64,000 nt of DNA, from contig NW_024037059.1 of the NCBI RefSeq assembly GCF_015706575.1, forward strand, positions 35,412,129 to 35,476,128. Reading direction: 5' to 3'. The translations under genes and the position numbers were made by a program. Shown one piece after another: positions 40,401 through 50,845 of the stretch; position 1 is the first letter of the stretch, and the number at the start of each line of letters is the position of its first letter. This DNA comes from Patiria miniata. Lineage: Eukaryota; Echinodermata; Asteroidea; Valvatida; Asterinidae. Under the pieces are notes generated by a model that worked only from the letters and a program-made list of their open reading frames with translations, was not told the DNA's origin and searched no databases.

Positions 40401-43400
40401 AAGCGTATTAAATAGGGATGTATATTAATGCCCTTAATTTCCCCCAGTGTGTCCTTATATTTCATTATCCAAGTTAGTAAACGGCAAGAACGAGATGTAA
40501 CCTGAACTTAAGTTACGCTGTGTTCTCGGCAGACCGAACCTATACCAAACCTTGTTCCTTTAACCCTTAAAGCCATATCTCCTTTTCATTCCATTAATCC
40601 AATCAATTAATCGGTGCTCGTTTTACTTCACAGCTTGCCCGCAAGGATGCAACTCTTGCTCCCTGTTCAACGGCTGCATCACCTGCAAGCCTCGCTACTT
40701 GCTTCTCCTGCACCGTAGCGGGATGAAGCAGGTTGGTTACTGCAGGAGGACCTGTCCGCTTGGCTACTATGCTAGCCGGGGAGGCGACATCAACAGGTGT
40801 TCCAGTAAGTCAATCAATTAATTAATTAACCCGCTTTAGTCATTAACACCTCGGGCATGCAAAGACTGTCTCAGAGTGCACAAAATTATATTCAGTTGAT
40901 TTAGAATGGCTATTCACTGGAAGTCTTTTCGTGCATTTGGTCGAAAGCACTGCCCGGCTCTTACGTGACAGTCAGTCAGTCAGTAAGTCAGTGAGATGTG
41001 TACAAAGAGAACTTTACCTTGCCCTCTGGGACCAGCGAAGATACCTACACTAGGAAGTAAGGCCTATATTTTGCTGCAGAAGTAGGCCTACATCCAAAAT
41101 AAACTCGATGTAAGTGGGGAGTTATCTAAGGGCCAATTTCACGCGGCTCTTCTAAGCAAAACAAATTGCTTAGCACAAAAAAGTTTGGCTTTTAAAAGCA
41201 GGTTACCAGCCAAAACTCCATGTGAAGTATATTGCTCGTGATTATAGCTGTTGTTTGCTTGGCATGAAAACCACATTGAGTTTTGGCTGGTAACCTGCTT
41301 TTGCCAGACTTTTCTTGTGCTCAGCAAATTTTTGTGCTTAGCAGCGCCGTGAAATGGCGTCCTGTGTAAGTCACTTATCTGGGTTTATACCATACCTAAC
41401 GCCATAATTACACAAATCGTCGCAAAGACAATAACTTAAACATTCTTGTGGGTATTCTCCTCGCAGATGCCAACTGTAGAATAAAAAAACACTGAAATCC
41501 ATGAATATCTTAGAGGGTTAAACTTTCATTACGTATGGGAGTGCGCGAATTCTTGGATTTGCCCCCTCCCCCGCTCTCCCTACGACATGCATGTGAAAGA
41601 TTCGAGACTAGAGGACCAGAAAAAGAAAACACGTCAAAACTTTTCAAAAGTGTCCAAAATCTTAGTAATAATTGCTGGCATGCAATAACACTTAATTAAC
41701 AAACAAATTAGGATATGTCTGTGAAATTTGATATTTCTGTTTGTTTTCGCTGTCACGCTAAGAATACTTCCCACACCCCCCAAAAAGGATCACGCAACTT
41801 CAATTAAAAAGCCTACTTTCGTGGGGACTGTTTGGCACAATTTTCACTGTTATCTCCCAGAGCACAAGGCAATTTTGGTCAGCGGCTTTGCCCTGGCGAC
41901 ATCTAGGCCAGTCGCTCAGTCAGTCTGCCCGACTGGCTAGCCGGTGACAGAACCAATGAAATCGACCGGGAAATAACAGGAAATAGAGGGCGGTGTTTTG
42001 TCATTGGCAATTACTGTCGTTGCTCATGTGAGCCGTCTGGTTGTTTGGGATCGTGGCGTATTACTCGAAACAAAAAATACCGGCTTAACATGAAATTTGG
42101 AGAAATTTGGTTTCTTTCACCTTATATGGACTCTAACCCTGTCACCATGGGCGTCGCCAGGATTTTTTCTAGAGGGGGGCCAAAACATTTTTTGCCAAAA
42201 AATGCCTGTATTTCTCAACACATTCTCGATTTATCAGTTTTAGAGGGGGGCAGGGACATTTTGCCCCCCCCCCCAACTCATTAAATTTACACCACTGTCT
42301 TCGCGCCTCTTTTTTTTTTTTTTTTTTTTTAGGGGGGTTGCTTTTCCGGGGGGGGGGGGGCAAGTGCCCCCCCCCTTGCCCCTCCCCCCCCCCTCGCGAC
42401 GCCCATGCCTTTCACGTTCCCACTACACCGACATCTCCTGTGTTTGAGAACGCTATAAGAGTGAAATCGGTGTGATGTGAACTTTGGTAAAGAGGCCAAA
42501 GATCCGTCCGCCGAGCTCATGAATAAGAGTTCTGAGAACATGAATCAGAGTTCTGAGAGCCACGGAATTGGAGAATTTAAGAGATATGGCAATGAACCTC
42601 TGGCCCGGACGTGAGGCTTCCAATTCAGAGCATTTCTGATGCAATAGGGCCCGAAAGTGGCGCTATTTAACCATGTTGTGGATGGATCCGTTTTCAAGAT
42701 GGCTACGGCACCTTTCCACTATGGCAAACATCTCTCGTTTTAGGGGTCGTCTTCTTTGGGTGAGAATTTCTCGAAAAGTCAAAGGTCAACCCACGAGAAA
42801 TTGAAAAAACAAAAAAGATGACATGTTATTCATCATCTTTCTGTGCAGCCTTAACACCTGTGAGAGTTCTGAGTATTTTAAAAAGAATTTTGAAGTATGG
42901 CATTTAGCACTGGTGTCTATGGGAATATTAATACCGGGGTGCATCCCTTATCACACACCTCCAAGATGACTGCAGTGCGAACGATCATCCATACAGAGCC
43001 TTCTAATCGTCTAGACTCAATGTGACTGTCATATTCAAATCAATTTCAACCGTCAGAAACAATCATCTTTGAAGTGTTTATGATTCATTTTCTGCATATG
43101 CTTCTTTTTTTCCCGACCAGAATGTCAGGTGGAAAACTGTGAAGACTGTTTCGCGCGGAACTTCTGCGTCAGATGCCAGTCTCCGTACTACGCGCATGAA
43201 GGCAAATGCTTCACAGTTTGCCCAGAGGGAACGTGGGGCGACAGGAAAAGCGGTGATTGCCTCGAAACAGGTAAAGAACCGCAGGCTAAGATGAGTCGCT
43301 CGGCTCGGTAGAATAAAACAAAACTGGGTTAAACTTCGTGGTTTCCCAAACCTGGGCTACTTGGCTCGATATGAGCGAGTAATTTTGAACCCGTAAGGGT

Positions 43401-46400
43401 GTCATTTTGTCGTTATTACACGAACAACTGTCACTTTGACCCAGAACAATGTCAGGTCAAATCTGACCCGGATTCAGGGTCGAATCTGACATGGGTACTT
43501 TTCAGAGTGAAGGGGGAGACCCGTTGTAAAAATGTGGTATTATGGTCTGAACACTAAACTTCTAAGTCATTCTATACATTTGGGGTCAAATTTTGTTTAG
43601 TGTCCCTGTTAATCTGACAAAAGATTTTGTAAATTCAGAGCACATTCTTTAATGCCTCCTTCCTCCTGCTAAACAAATAAATAATAGTTTGAAGTCAAGT
43701 TCAATGACATTTCCGTGTCAAATTACACACAAGTCAGGTGTAACAGGGGTGCCAACATGTCCCAATTTTGGACCCCAAATTTATAGAATACTCTCTAAAT
43801 TCCAAAGAGTGAAATTAGGAACTAGACGTTTTTAGAGTGAAAATCACTCTCATTTTCGATTGACACAGTCTGAAAAATGAACCACTTCAGTTGAAGCTCG
43901 AGTGAAACCTCGATCTTTACGATTGAAGAAATTTCACTCTAAAACGTCTAGTCCCTAGTTTCCGACTGTGGGAGTAAATCTTCACTCGAATGGAGTGAAT
44001 TTTCACTCTTTAGAATTTAGAGAGTAACCCTTCTTTCAAATCGCCACAGTTCATTGCGAGGTATCGGAATGGGGAAGCTGGAGCACGTGCCGCAAGAACG
44101 GCGCGGACTGCGGCTACAAGTGGGGTGAGGAGACCCGTATGCGAGGCATCATGACCCAAGCAACACCGGGAGGAAAAGCCTGCCCGGAACTCACCGAGAC
44201 GAGAAAGTGTCGTATACTGCAAAGAAACTGCCCAGGTAAGAAGCTCAGAAAATGAAGGAGCACCGTGGTCCAATAGTTACGGTGTTCGACCCGTGTGCCA
44301 TGGTACGTGGGTTCGAATCCCGACGGGCAGCGGCGGTGGAACGGTTTTCAAACTGGGGGCATCACCAAAAAAGGGACACTTTTTTTCACCGGACACACCG
44401 AAATTTTAGGGCCAGTTTGGTTTTCATCTCGAGGGGGCACATTAATGCTGGAGGGGGCAAAAATTATGTCCGCAAAAGGAGCAATTGGGTAAATCTGGGG
44501 GGCAAGTGCACCCCGCCCCCCGGTTCCGTCGCCTCTGCTGACGGGGAACATGGTGCTTGGGTTTTTGTGCAAGACACTACGATTGTCTCCTTCCACCTGT
44601 GAGGGTAGAGACCTGTGAGGTTGGAGACCACATTATGCATGCTGACCTCGAACTGCTGCAGAAAATTAATGGTCTCTGGCCCGATGAACAGGGGTAATAA
44701 TTAGCGCTTTGTACCATTTGGCAAAGGTTCTTTATAAATACCAGTTATTAAATTATTTGTTATGAAATTTTGGAAGAACAGCAAGTTGTGAACGCGAGTT
44801 CTAACGGTCTTTCATGGAAATGCCGATTGAGCCAAGCACGATGAGTCGCTTTACTCAAAAAATAAGCTGGACTCAAAATGTCCAACACTCAGTTTTGGTT
44901 CAATATCGGGTTTTGGACATGGGGCAAAGGATTAGAAAAGCATGATCAACCCTACCCCAAGTCGCGTAACTCGAAATGGCGTCCCCGCTCGAAGCCTGTG
45001 CCCATTGTGTCCCCGCTATAAATATGGAACAAAAATGGCTTTACATTATTGAAACTACGTGGAAGAACATGAGGGTCCCTCGGCCCTAGATAGGCCCCTC
45101 GCCATGAAACTTCGTCCATCTCAAATCCATTTACGAGTTACTGGGGATGAGCAATAACAAAGGAATGTTTTTGTCAAAGTTCAATTGTTACTTTACTTGA
45201 CACTTGATGACTTGTGTATGGACTTGAGGTACTTTTGGTGGACTCGACTTACAGCACTGCATGCTTCTCTCCCCACAAAAAAAGCAAGTTGCAGAAAAGA
45301 AGTCTAATACAATAATCATCTTTAAATTTCACAGTTGATTGTGGAGTGTCCGAATGGAGCAGTTGGAGTCCATGCAGTAAGGACAGCGCCGATTGCGGCT
45401 ATAAATGGGGCGAGGAGACCCGCGTCAGGCATGTTTCTACCCCACCCTCAAACGACGGAAAGATGTGCCCGGACCTTACGGAGACAAGAGAGTGCCGCAT
45501 GCTGCAGAGACACTGCTCAGGTATTGTGCCAAGATATCCTTCATTGTCTTTTAAATTATTATGACAAAAATGGAAGGACACACCACTCGAATTATTCATA
45601 TTTGGCTAAGTGAGGTTTTTGGAGTTCCATGCAAGATTATAGTTTTTCCTCTCATAATTTGGTCAACTTGTGTCAGCAGATACCTTCTCTGACTTATTGT
45701 CTGATTCCTTCTTTTTCTTGTGTTCTCGTAGCCGCCATCTTGAGTGGCCTTTGCCCTGTGGTGGCGATCCCATCATTCCGATTAACAATGAATATTCAAA
45801 ATTAATAAACAAGCTGCAATTCGGAGAATTTTGCAGATACACCATATGAAGTGACTCTCTCTAAAAAAAGAAACATGGTCCAGGGTCAAAACAGAGATGT
45901 TGTTGAAACAGAAGAACTAACTCGGCAGAACCTCCTATAGACCTTTATCGTGCTGCCACCATTTCAGTAATGTTCCCTGTATCCAATAGCAGCACTGAAT
46001 GATAATGTTTTTTTGTGAAAAAGGAACCAGACTATTTGTCCTTCCAGCCTCACTTTGGCTACATTGATTTGAAAGGAAAAAGTCAAATGGCTGCAACACG
46101 ATAAAGGTTTATTCTTTATCTCTCAAACATTGACAATACACTTGATACTTGGTACTTGGTTGGTTCTTCTCCTAAGGACTTCCACAAGGGAGAATAACTA
46201 TATAGGAGGCCAGAAACACCAGGGCAAACCCCTTCTCTTAGCGATAAGTGTTACTGGGTTCTTTTACGTGCGTTAGGCCCTATACAACACACGGGACCTC
46301 CGGCTTAACGTCCCATCCGAAGGACGAAGCAATAATGGTTAAGTGCCTTGCTTAAGGGCACAGGTGTCCGGGCCCGGGCTCGACCCCACGCCACTGTTGC

Positions 46401-46753
46401 CTCTGAAACACCAGAGCATGAGTCCGGTACTCTTAACCGCTAGGCCACGACACTCCACAAATACACAAATTCATTATTTTCTGTAATTTGCCATTTTCCC
46501 CCCAGATGATGAAGCCGACACAGAAACAGGTAAAAAGAAAGGAAGGAAAAATCGAAGGAATAACAGAAGAAGGAAAAATAGGAGGCGGGACCGACCCCGA
46601 AAATCGCGCACGCACAGTAGCACTCAAACGCAAGGGGAAGGAGAAGACGTCATTACCACAGAAAGAACTAGACTTCGGTCGAGAACCGAGGACCCCGGGG
46701 TACAATCCCGAGAGATCTCACGAGATTTACCGACCGATCTGCTTTCCATTTGA
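37305..46753 (+). CDS. RSPO: R-spondin (whole gene, six coding exons, two TSR domains)
   Basis: R-spondins are secreted proteins that bridge LGR4/5/6-type receptors and the ZNRF3/RNF43 ligases and so raise Wnt signalling. Exons 37305-37401, 40634-40804, 43121-43270, 44050-44235, 45335-45520 and 46506-46753 splice with GT-AG sites, every junction in phase 1, to give 345 residues. Order: signal peptide (about 1-24), furin-like repeats FU1 (33-89) and FU2 (90-139), TSR1 (140-201), TSR2 (202-263), basic tail (264-345). Arg60 and Gln65 align with human RSPO1 Arg66 and Gln71 (ligase contact), and Phe100 and Phe104 with Phe106 and Phe110 (LGR contact). The odd point is the second TSR: vertebrate R-spondins have one and are about 234-272 residues long. 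Whether both exons are used together is unknown. Confidence 0.95.
40634..40804 (+). CDS. RSPO: R-spondin exon 2, furin-like repeat 1
   Basis: 171 bases. Encodes the cysteine pattern of FU1 (CPQGCNSCSLFNGCITCKP), then HRSGMKQVGYC and GYYASRGGDINRC. Arg60 and Gln65 keep the ZNRF3/RNF43-binding positions. Acceptor TTCACAG, donor GTAAGT. Confidence 0.97.
41131..41362. mobile_element. MITE in R-spondin intron 2
   Basis: Inverted ends CAATTTCACG...CTAAGCA and the inverse TGCTTAGCAG...CGTGAAATGG. Inner arms share AGCAGGTTACCAGCCAAAAC and its complement. Nearly fully palindromic, about 230 bp. Confidence 0.8.
42149..42404. mobile_element. G-rich MITE with GGGCGTCGC ends in R-spondin intron 2
   Basis: Left GGGCGTCGCCAGG and right GCGACGCCC, flanked by CAT and ATG. 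The interior has long T, G and C runs (24 T, 12 G), which may be mis-sized in the assembly. No coding capacity. Confidence 0.7.
43121..43270 (+). CDS. RSPO: R-spondin exon 3, furin-like repeat 2
   Basis: 150 bases. Encodes CEDCFARNFCVRCQSPYY and CFTVCPEGTWG. Phe100 and Phe104 keep the LGR-binding positions. Acceptor GACCAG, donor GTAAAG. Confidence 0.97.
43789..44026. mobile_element. MITE directly upstream of R-spondin exon 4
   Basis: Inverted ends TACTCTCTAAATTC and the inverse GAATTTAGAGAGTA. Sub-terminal AGAGTGAAA/TTTCACTCT and inner AACTAGACGTTTTTAGAGTG against CACTCTAAAACGTCTAGTCC. 238 bp. Its right end is 23 bp before exon 4. Related ends (TTTCCAAAGAGTGC) occur near 60520. Confidence 0.85.
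44050..44235 (+). CDS. RSPO: R-spondin exon 4, thrombospondin type 1 repeat A
   Basis: 186 bases, phase 1/1. Encodes HCEVSEWGSWSTC, ADCGYKWGEETRMR and LTETRKCRILQRNC. The WxxW pair (Trp147, Trp150) is the usual C-mannosylation site. The acceptor lies 23 bases after the right end of a MITE (43789-44026). Confidence 0.97.
44250..44770 (+). mobile_element. tRNA-derived SINE (family 1) interrupted by a MITE
   Basis: Head GTGGTCCAATAGTTACGG with box B GGGTTCGAATCCC (44315-44330). Body from 44545 (TGTGCAAGACACT, ACCTGTGAGGGTAGAGACC, GCGCTTTGTACC) matches 2110-2370. The two parts are split by the element at 44332-44533. In R-spondin intron 4. Confidence 0.7.
44332..44533. mobile_element. 200-bp MITE nested in a SINE
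   Basis: Inverted ends GGCGGTGGAACGG and (reverse complement) GGCGACGGAACCGG. It interrupts the SINE that begins at 44250. G/C-rich at the right end. Confidence 0.65.
45335..45520 (+). CDS. RSPO: R-spondin exon 5, thrombospondin type 1 repeat B
   Basis: 186 bases, phase 1/1, exactly the length of exon 4 and about 63% identical to it in protein by manual count. Encodes DCGVSEWSSWSPC, ADCGYKWGEETRVR and LTETRECRMLQRHC. WxxW kept (Trp209, Trp212). Clean acceptor TTTCACAG; donor GTATTG is a little weak. It looks functional. Confidence 0.96.
46205..46457 (-). mobile_element. tRNA-Leu-like SINE copy (family 4) in R-spondin intron 5
   Basis: On the minus strand the head reads GTGGCCTAGCGGTTAAGAGT with box B GGGGTCGAGCCCGG and a long variable-arm-like segment between, so a Leu- or Ser-type tRNA ancestor is likely. 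The body ends TCGCTAAGAGAAGGGGTTTG, shared with 5300-5320. It sits about 50 bp before R-spondin exon 6. Confidence 0.65.
46506..46753 (+). CDS. RSPO: R-spondin exon 6, basic C-terminal tail and stop
   Basis: The phase 1 frame gives an acidic DDEADTE start, then an arginine/lysine-rich stretch (KKKGRKNRRNNRRRKNRRR), as in the heparin-binding tails of R-spondins, then a Ser/Thr/Glu-rich end and TGA at 46751-46753. A longer open frame in another phase over the same bases (46488-46982) does not fit the splice phase and is not the product. Confidence 0.9.
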
Positions 46754-47029
46754 TGCAGTGAGGATTCGTCAGCGATTTAATGGATGGAAAGGACTCAAGA
46801 GGGCGCTGTTGTTGAAAACGATGGCCGCAGGAGAAAAAGTGTTTTGTGGACACAAGATCGTGGACACCACAGAGAAAAGAAAAGCGAGGATTCAAAAGCT
46901 TCGGGAGTTTTTGGCTCGAATGACAACTGGGCAAGTCTTGTGGAGATCCCCCTACCACGTTTCAGTGTTCTTGTTGGATTGACCTGGGGTCAAGTGGCTG
47001 TTACTGTTTCCCTTCCAGCTGTGTAAATG

Positions 47030-47035
47030 AATAAA
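47030..47035 (+). terminator. Candidate polyadenylation signal AATAAA of R-spondin
   Basis: AATAAA 277 bases after the stop codon. Other AATAAA-like hexamers follow between 47690 and 47940, so the site used is uncertain. Confidence 0.4.
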
Positions 47036-47039
47036 TGAT

Positions 47040-50000
47040 TACGCGAACCAGCTAAAAATCATGGCTTGCATTATTCATCAGGTTGTGTCATTGTACGAGA
47101 CCCTTTTAGGACATGTTTCCTGTTTGAAAAATTGTCCTTCGTGCGTCTGAATTTCAGATGCTTGAATTGTTATCCGTAGAGGACGCGTCTTCGCGCGTCT
47201 TCTACCGTTACATCTGTAGATAAGGTTGCCTAAAAAGCATGATTTAAGTAAATATCTCTGATATGCTCATTAACAAATCAGTTATTGAATGCTCTACATT
47301 AAATACGGTCACTGAATTTAATGTAGTAAACAAAACACAAAAGAACTGAACAATTCGCTACGTAAATACGTATCTTTGGCGCTTTCTCCCGCCCAAATAT
47401 TGAAACTGACCAATATTCACGATTTCTTCTGGCACGTTTGGCTTCGACCAAATCAGAAACCGGAAGTATAGCCAGGAGACTGAGTTGTTAATATTATTTT
47501 TGTTCCTGGCCGTTGGGGGCGCTGTACACACCTGACAACGTAGAAATTACGCTTTAACGATCGAGGAGATATTTAGTAATTGTTGACCGAATAAACGGGC
47601 ACTAGCGAAATGCCATTCTCGCGCAATTTCCAAGCGAAACTGATGCGAGCCACGATTTTTGTTTAAGACCACAAGAACACAAGTGTGTTAAAGAAAATAA
47701 ACTGGTAACGAACCGGCGGTGCCCTGTTGAAAAAACAAAGGCATGGAATGTCTGTGGCTTACTGTTCGCCCTCATGTTTAAGCATTGATGATCTTCTGTT
47801 GATAAGTAATATCTGACTAAATAATTGCTTGAATATGCTCAGTATTTATTTGAAATGAACTGAAAACTAAATTGAAATTATTTTGTTTCACATATTAAAA
47901 GCGTCTTGTACATTTTACTTTAATCGTGTATATTAATAAAATGCAATATTTTCTTGGAAAGTGACAAGATGTTATGGTACAGAACTTACTCATTTGGAGT
48001 CATTGATATTTGAGTCACTACGTTTCTGTGTCGACCAGAGGTCTATCTTTTAATGTAAATTATACCGATACCTATTTACGATATGTTTCAATGCATTAAA
48101 ACCATTTTTTTTTTATCATATGCAAGATATTTTTTTGCTTAAAAATAAAGCAAAAGCACGTATGAACGACAACATAACTCGTCACATACCATCATGATGT
48201 GCGTACCGCTCCCTGGAGCTGTCACATGACAAAATGGTGCATAATTCGGGAAAAAAAACCGAAAAATATTTACTGCTTGTACATTTTGACACAAACATTT
48301 TGTTTGTATTGTGGGGGACGGTGACACACTTTTATGTCCTTGTAATGTCTTTCCTTAATGGCTTATTACAATGTCATAGAAATCAGTTGTCGAGATATAT
48401 TTCACTTCCATTGTAACATCGTGCAACCGGAACCCAGGAGTGGAGAAATAATGCATTAAGACACAATTGGTTGCAACTCGACAATGCAAGAAAACGTGGT
48501 AAGTGCATGTACCGATCGAGATTGCTCCCGACGACCGTTCGTTGATAACCCCTTCCGACTAGAAATACTCCTATATTGATCAGGGCTGGGTCCATAAATG
48601 GATCGAAATAGGGTCTAGCTGTTTAGAGAGGGTTTAGCAGGCATGTGTGATTTTCTGTTCACTTTTTATTATGCGGCCCAAGAGGAGGGTTTAGACCCCC
48701 AACCCCCACCCCCAAATCCCTCAACCCCGAGCCCCCACCCCCACCCCCACCCCACCCCAACCCCATCCTACCCACAACCCCCTAACCCGCCAACACGCCA
48801 ACCCCCTCCCCAACCCCCATTTAACCCCCACCCCATATCCGCCAAGGCTGTATGTATTCACGGAAAACCAACACAATAAACTCTACTTCAATGAAACAAT
48901 ATAGTTTTTGCCCTCAGATTTATAATCATTTTAGAATGATGTGGAAACGATGTGGTGAAAGAATTAATCTCTTCCCCCTCCCTCTCCCCCCCCCCCCCCC
49001 CAGATGTTGATGCTCACGCAACAGCCGTTGATTTTGACATTGTAATATTCTACACACACCCTCACCTTTTTCTAAAGATAGGGAAAGCAATAGAAAATGG
49101 TCCTAATTGAATTTGGGAGCCATCAACGTGGATTCTGTCCTCCCCGCAATGGCACCCGCGTGTTTTTTGTTTTGTTCATTCCGTTTCCGCCGACGCCAGC
49201 GCGTTTGGCTCGGCACACTCACCGTGTTTCGTCCAAATATCACGGCATCGATCGAACGGGAAGAGCCATCAAACGGTATTTGCCTCCCTGTATTACTGTG
49301 TGTGTTCCCTGTTCGTTGGTCACATCAGAGACATTATAATGAACTTCTTGAGAAGAAATCTGGTTTGTGTTAATGGAATCGGAAAAGGGGTTTGGGAAGG
49401 TCTGCTTGTGCATCCTTGGATTGTGTTCTGTACAGATGAAGCATGCTTCGTAGACACAGAATTCATCAATAATATTGGTTATTTGAACTGAATGTTCGGT
49501 GTCAATTAAATTGTATTGCCACTACGTGATTTTTTCGATGGAAAAAAGTGGAGCAACTTATTCAAGCGAAGTAACATTCAGATATTTGCATCGATTTCTT
49601 TTGATTGACGTAGAGGCGAGGACGGACATATTACAATCAGTTCAACTTGTCCTCAAATGCCTTTACTGTCAAGTAAGACGTTTGCGTTTGATACTACCAT
49701 TGGGAAAAAGCCAGGTTTTTCATCTCTTAAAAATACATTGATGTAGTGTAAACATGGTGTTTTTGAATACGCATTTTTACCACTTTTATGAAAGGAAGAT
49801 GGGCAAACAAAACAAAACAAACGGTTAAACGTGTGCACTATGAAATGAATAAATGATCAGTTTTGTTTGCATTCATGACGTGTTAGTGCACAACCTTGAA
49901 CACGGATATTAGTATAATTTTATTCAAAAATTACATTTGCGTACTCGTCAGTTGAATGTAGAACTTTCTTTGGAGTGCATGTACGCGAAATTTTTATGTG

Positions 50001-50150
50001 AAGCATAAAGTTGTATTTGGCCATGTAATGTCCGATTTTTTTGTCTAGAGATATAGCCTAGGTCTTTGACAATTTTTACATCGTGGGAAAGTGCTGGGAC
50101 GTATGTAGCCGTTGCTGTGAACAACCGATGACCATGTTTGACCCTTGGGT
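47040..50150. other. Intergenic region between R-spondin and VGAT
   Basis: AT-rich, with no supported exon. Probably begins with R-spondin 3' UTR. Contains a C-rich tract (48660-48840) and a C run near 48985. Open frames up to 88 codons have no recognisable similarity. Confidence 0.6.
48660..48840. repeat. C-rich low-complexity tract (G-rich on minus strand)
   Basis: Repeated CCCCCACCCCC, CCCCAACCCC and similar blocks over about 180 bp, in otherwise AT-rich DNA. The minus strand has many runs of four or more G, enough for several quadruplexes. Confidence 0.85.
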
Positions 50151-50494
50151 CAAAACCCGCGCATGCGCAGAGCGAGCACCGCTGATTCGTAGCCGCAAAG
50201 AAGGCGTGGTTTAATAAAGTTCACCGTGACGTCACGCGCACACGCATGTAAAACGCCACAGTAAACCGCTTACACATACATGGAGCGGAAACCGTTCCGC
50301 ACTGATTGCGTGCGTAGCAACTCTTCCGTTGCAATCTAGACACGGGATGCTGCACACAGCTGAGTCGTTATGGTGAGAGTTCGCGCGCCGGCCGACATCT
50401 AAGAGACTCCCTACCTCCCGCGCTGTCAGAATAAACAAAACCTTTTCATTGTGACAATTTTTTCGCCGAGGCTTTTTTTTCCCGCCGTGAAATC
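50150..50494 (+). promoter_or_regulatory. VGAT 5' flank with NRF1-type and CRE palindromes
   Basis: CpG-rich compared with its surroundings. GCGCATGCGCA at 50159-50169 matches the NRF1 consensus, and TGACGTCA at 50227-50234 is a perfect cAMP response element, about 265 bp before the start codon. No TATA box is evident. Function is inferred from the motifs and position only. Confidence 0.5.
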
Positions 50495-50845
50495 ATGAGC
50501 TACGATCCTATACCGGGTTTAGGAGCTCCGGTGGCGCGAATTCGACACTTCGTAGGCGGGCTCCTACCGCGCGGCAAGCAAGACGAAGAACACCTTCACT
50601 TCGCAAAATGCGACTCCACCGAGTTGTCCGTGCTGGGCCCCGGGGAAGGGGACCAAGCACAACTGGACGGAGGGGCGGAGAACGGCAAACCACCGGTGGT
50701 GAATGGAGGGGTGTCGGCGGCCGGTAATCCCCTGGCCTCGGCCGGGCAAACGGGGCGGAGTTACGGAGAAGCTAGCAATGTCAACATCGCCAAGAAGCAG
50801 ATATCGACTTGGGATGCAGGATGGAACGTTACCAATGCAATACAG
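50495..50845 (+). CDS. SLC32A1: VGAT exon 1 (cytosolic N-terminus)
   Basis: Starts MSYDPIPGLGAPVARIRHF; holds FAKCDSTEL, comparable to the FAHCDD segment of vertebrate VGAT, then a Gly/Asn-rich variable linker and the conserved WDAGWNVTNAIQ. Third codon positions are GC-rich. Ends at the donor GTGAGT. Confidence 0.95.

Noticed and set aside
46488-46982. 164-codon open frame over R-spondin exon 6
   Set aside because: It is in a different phase from the splice-compatible frame and its start precedes the acceptor. The phase 1 frame gives the expected basic tail and stop.
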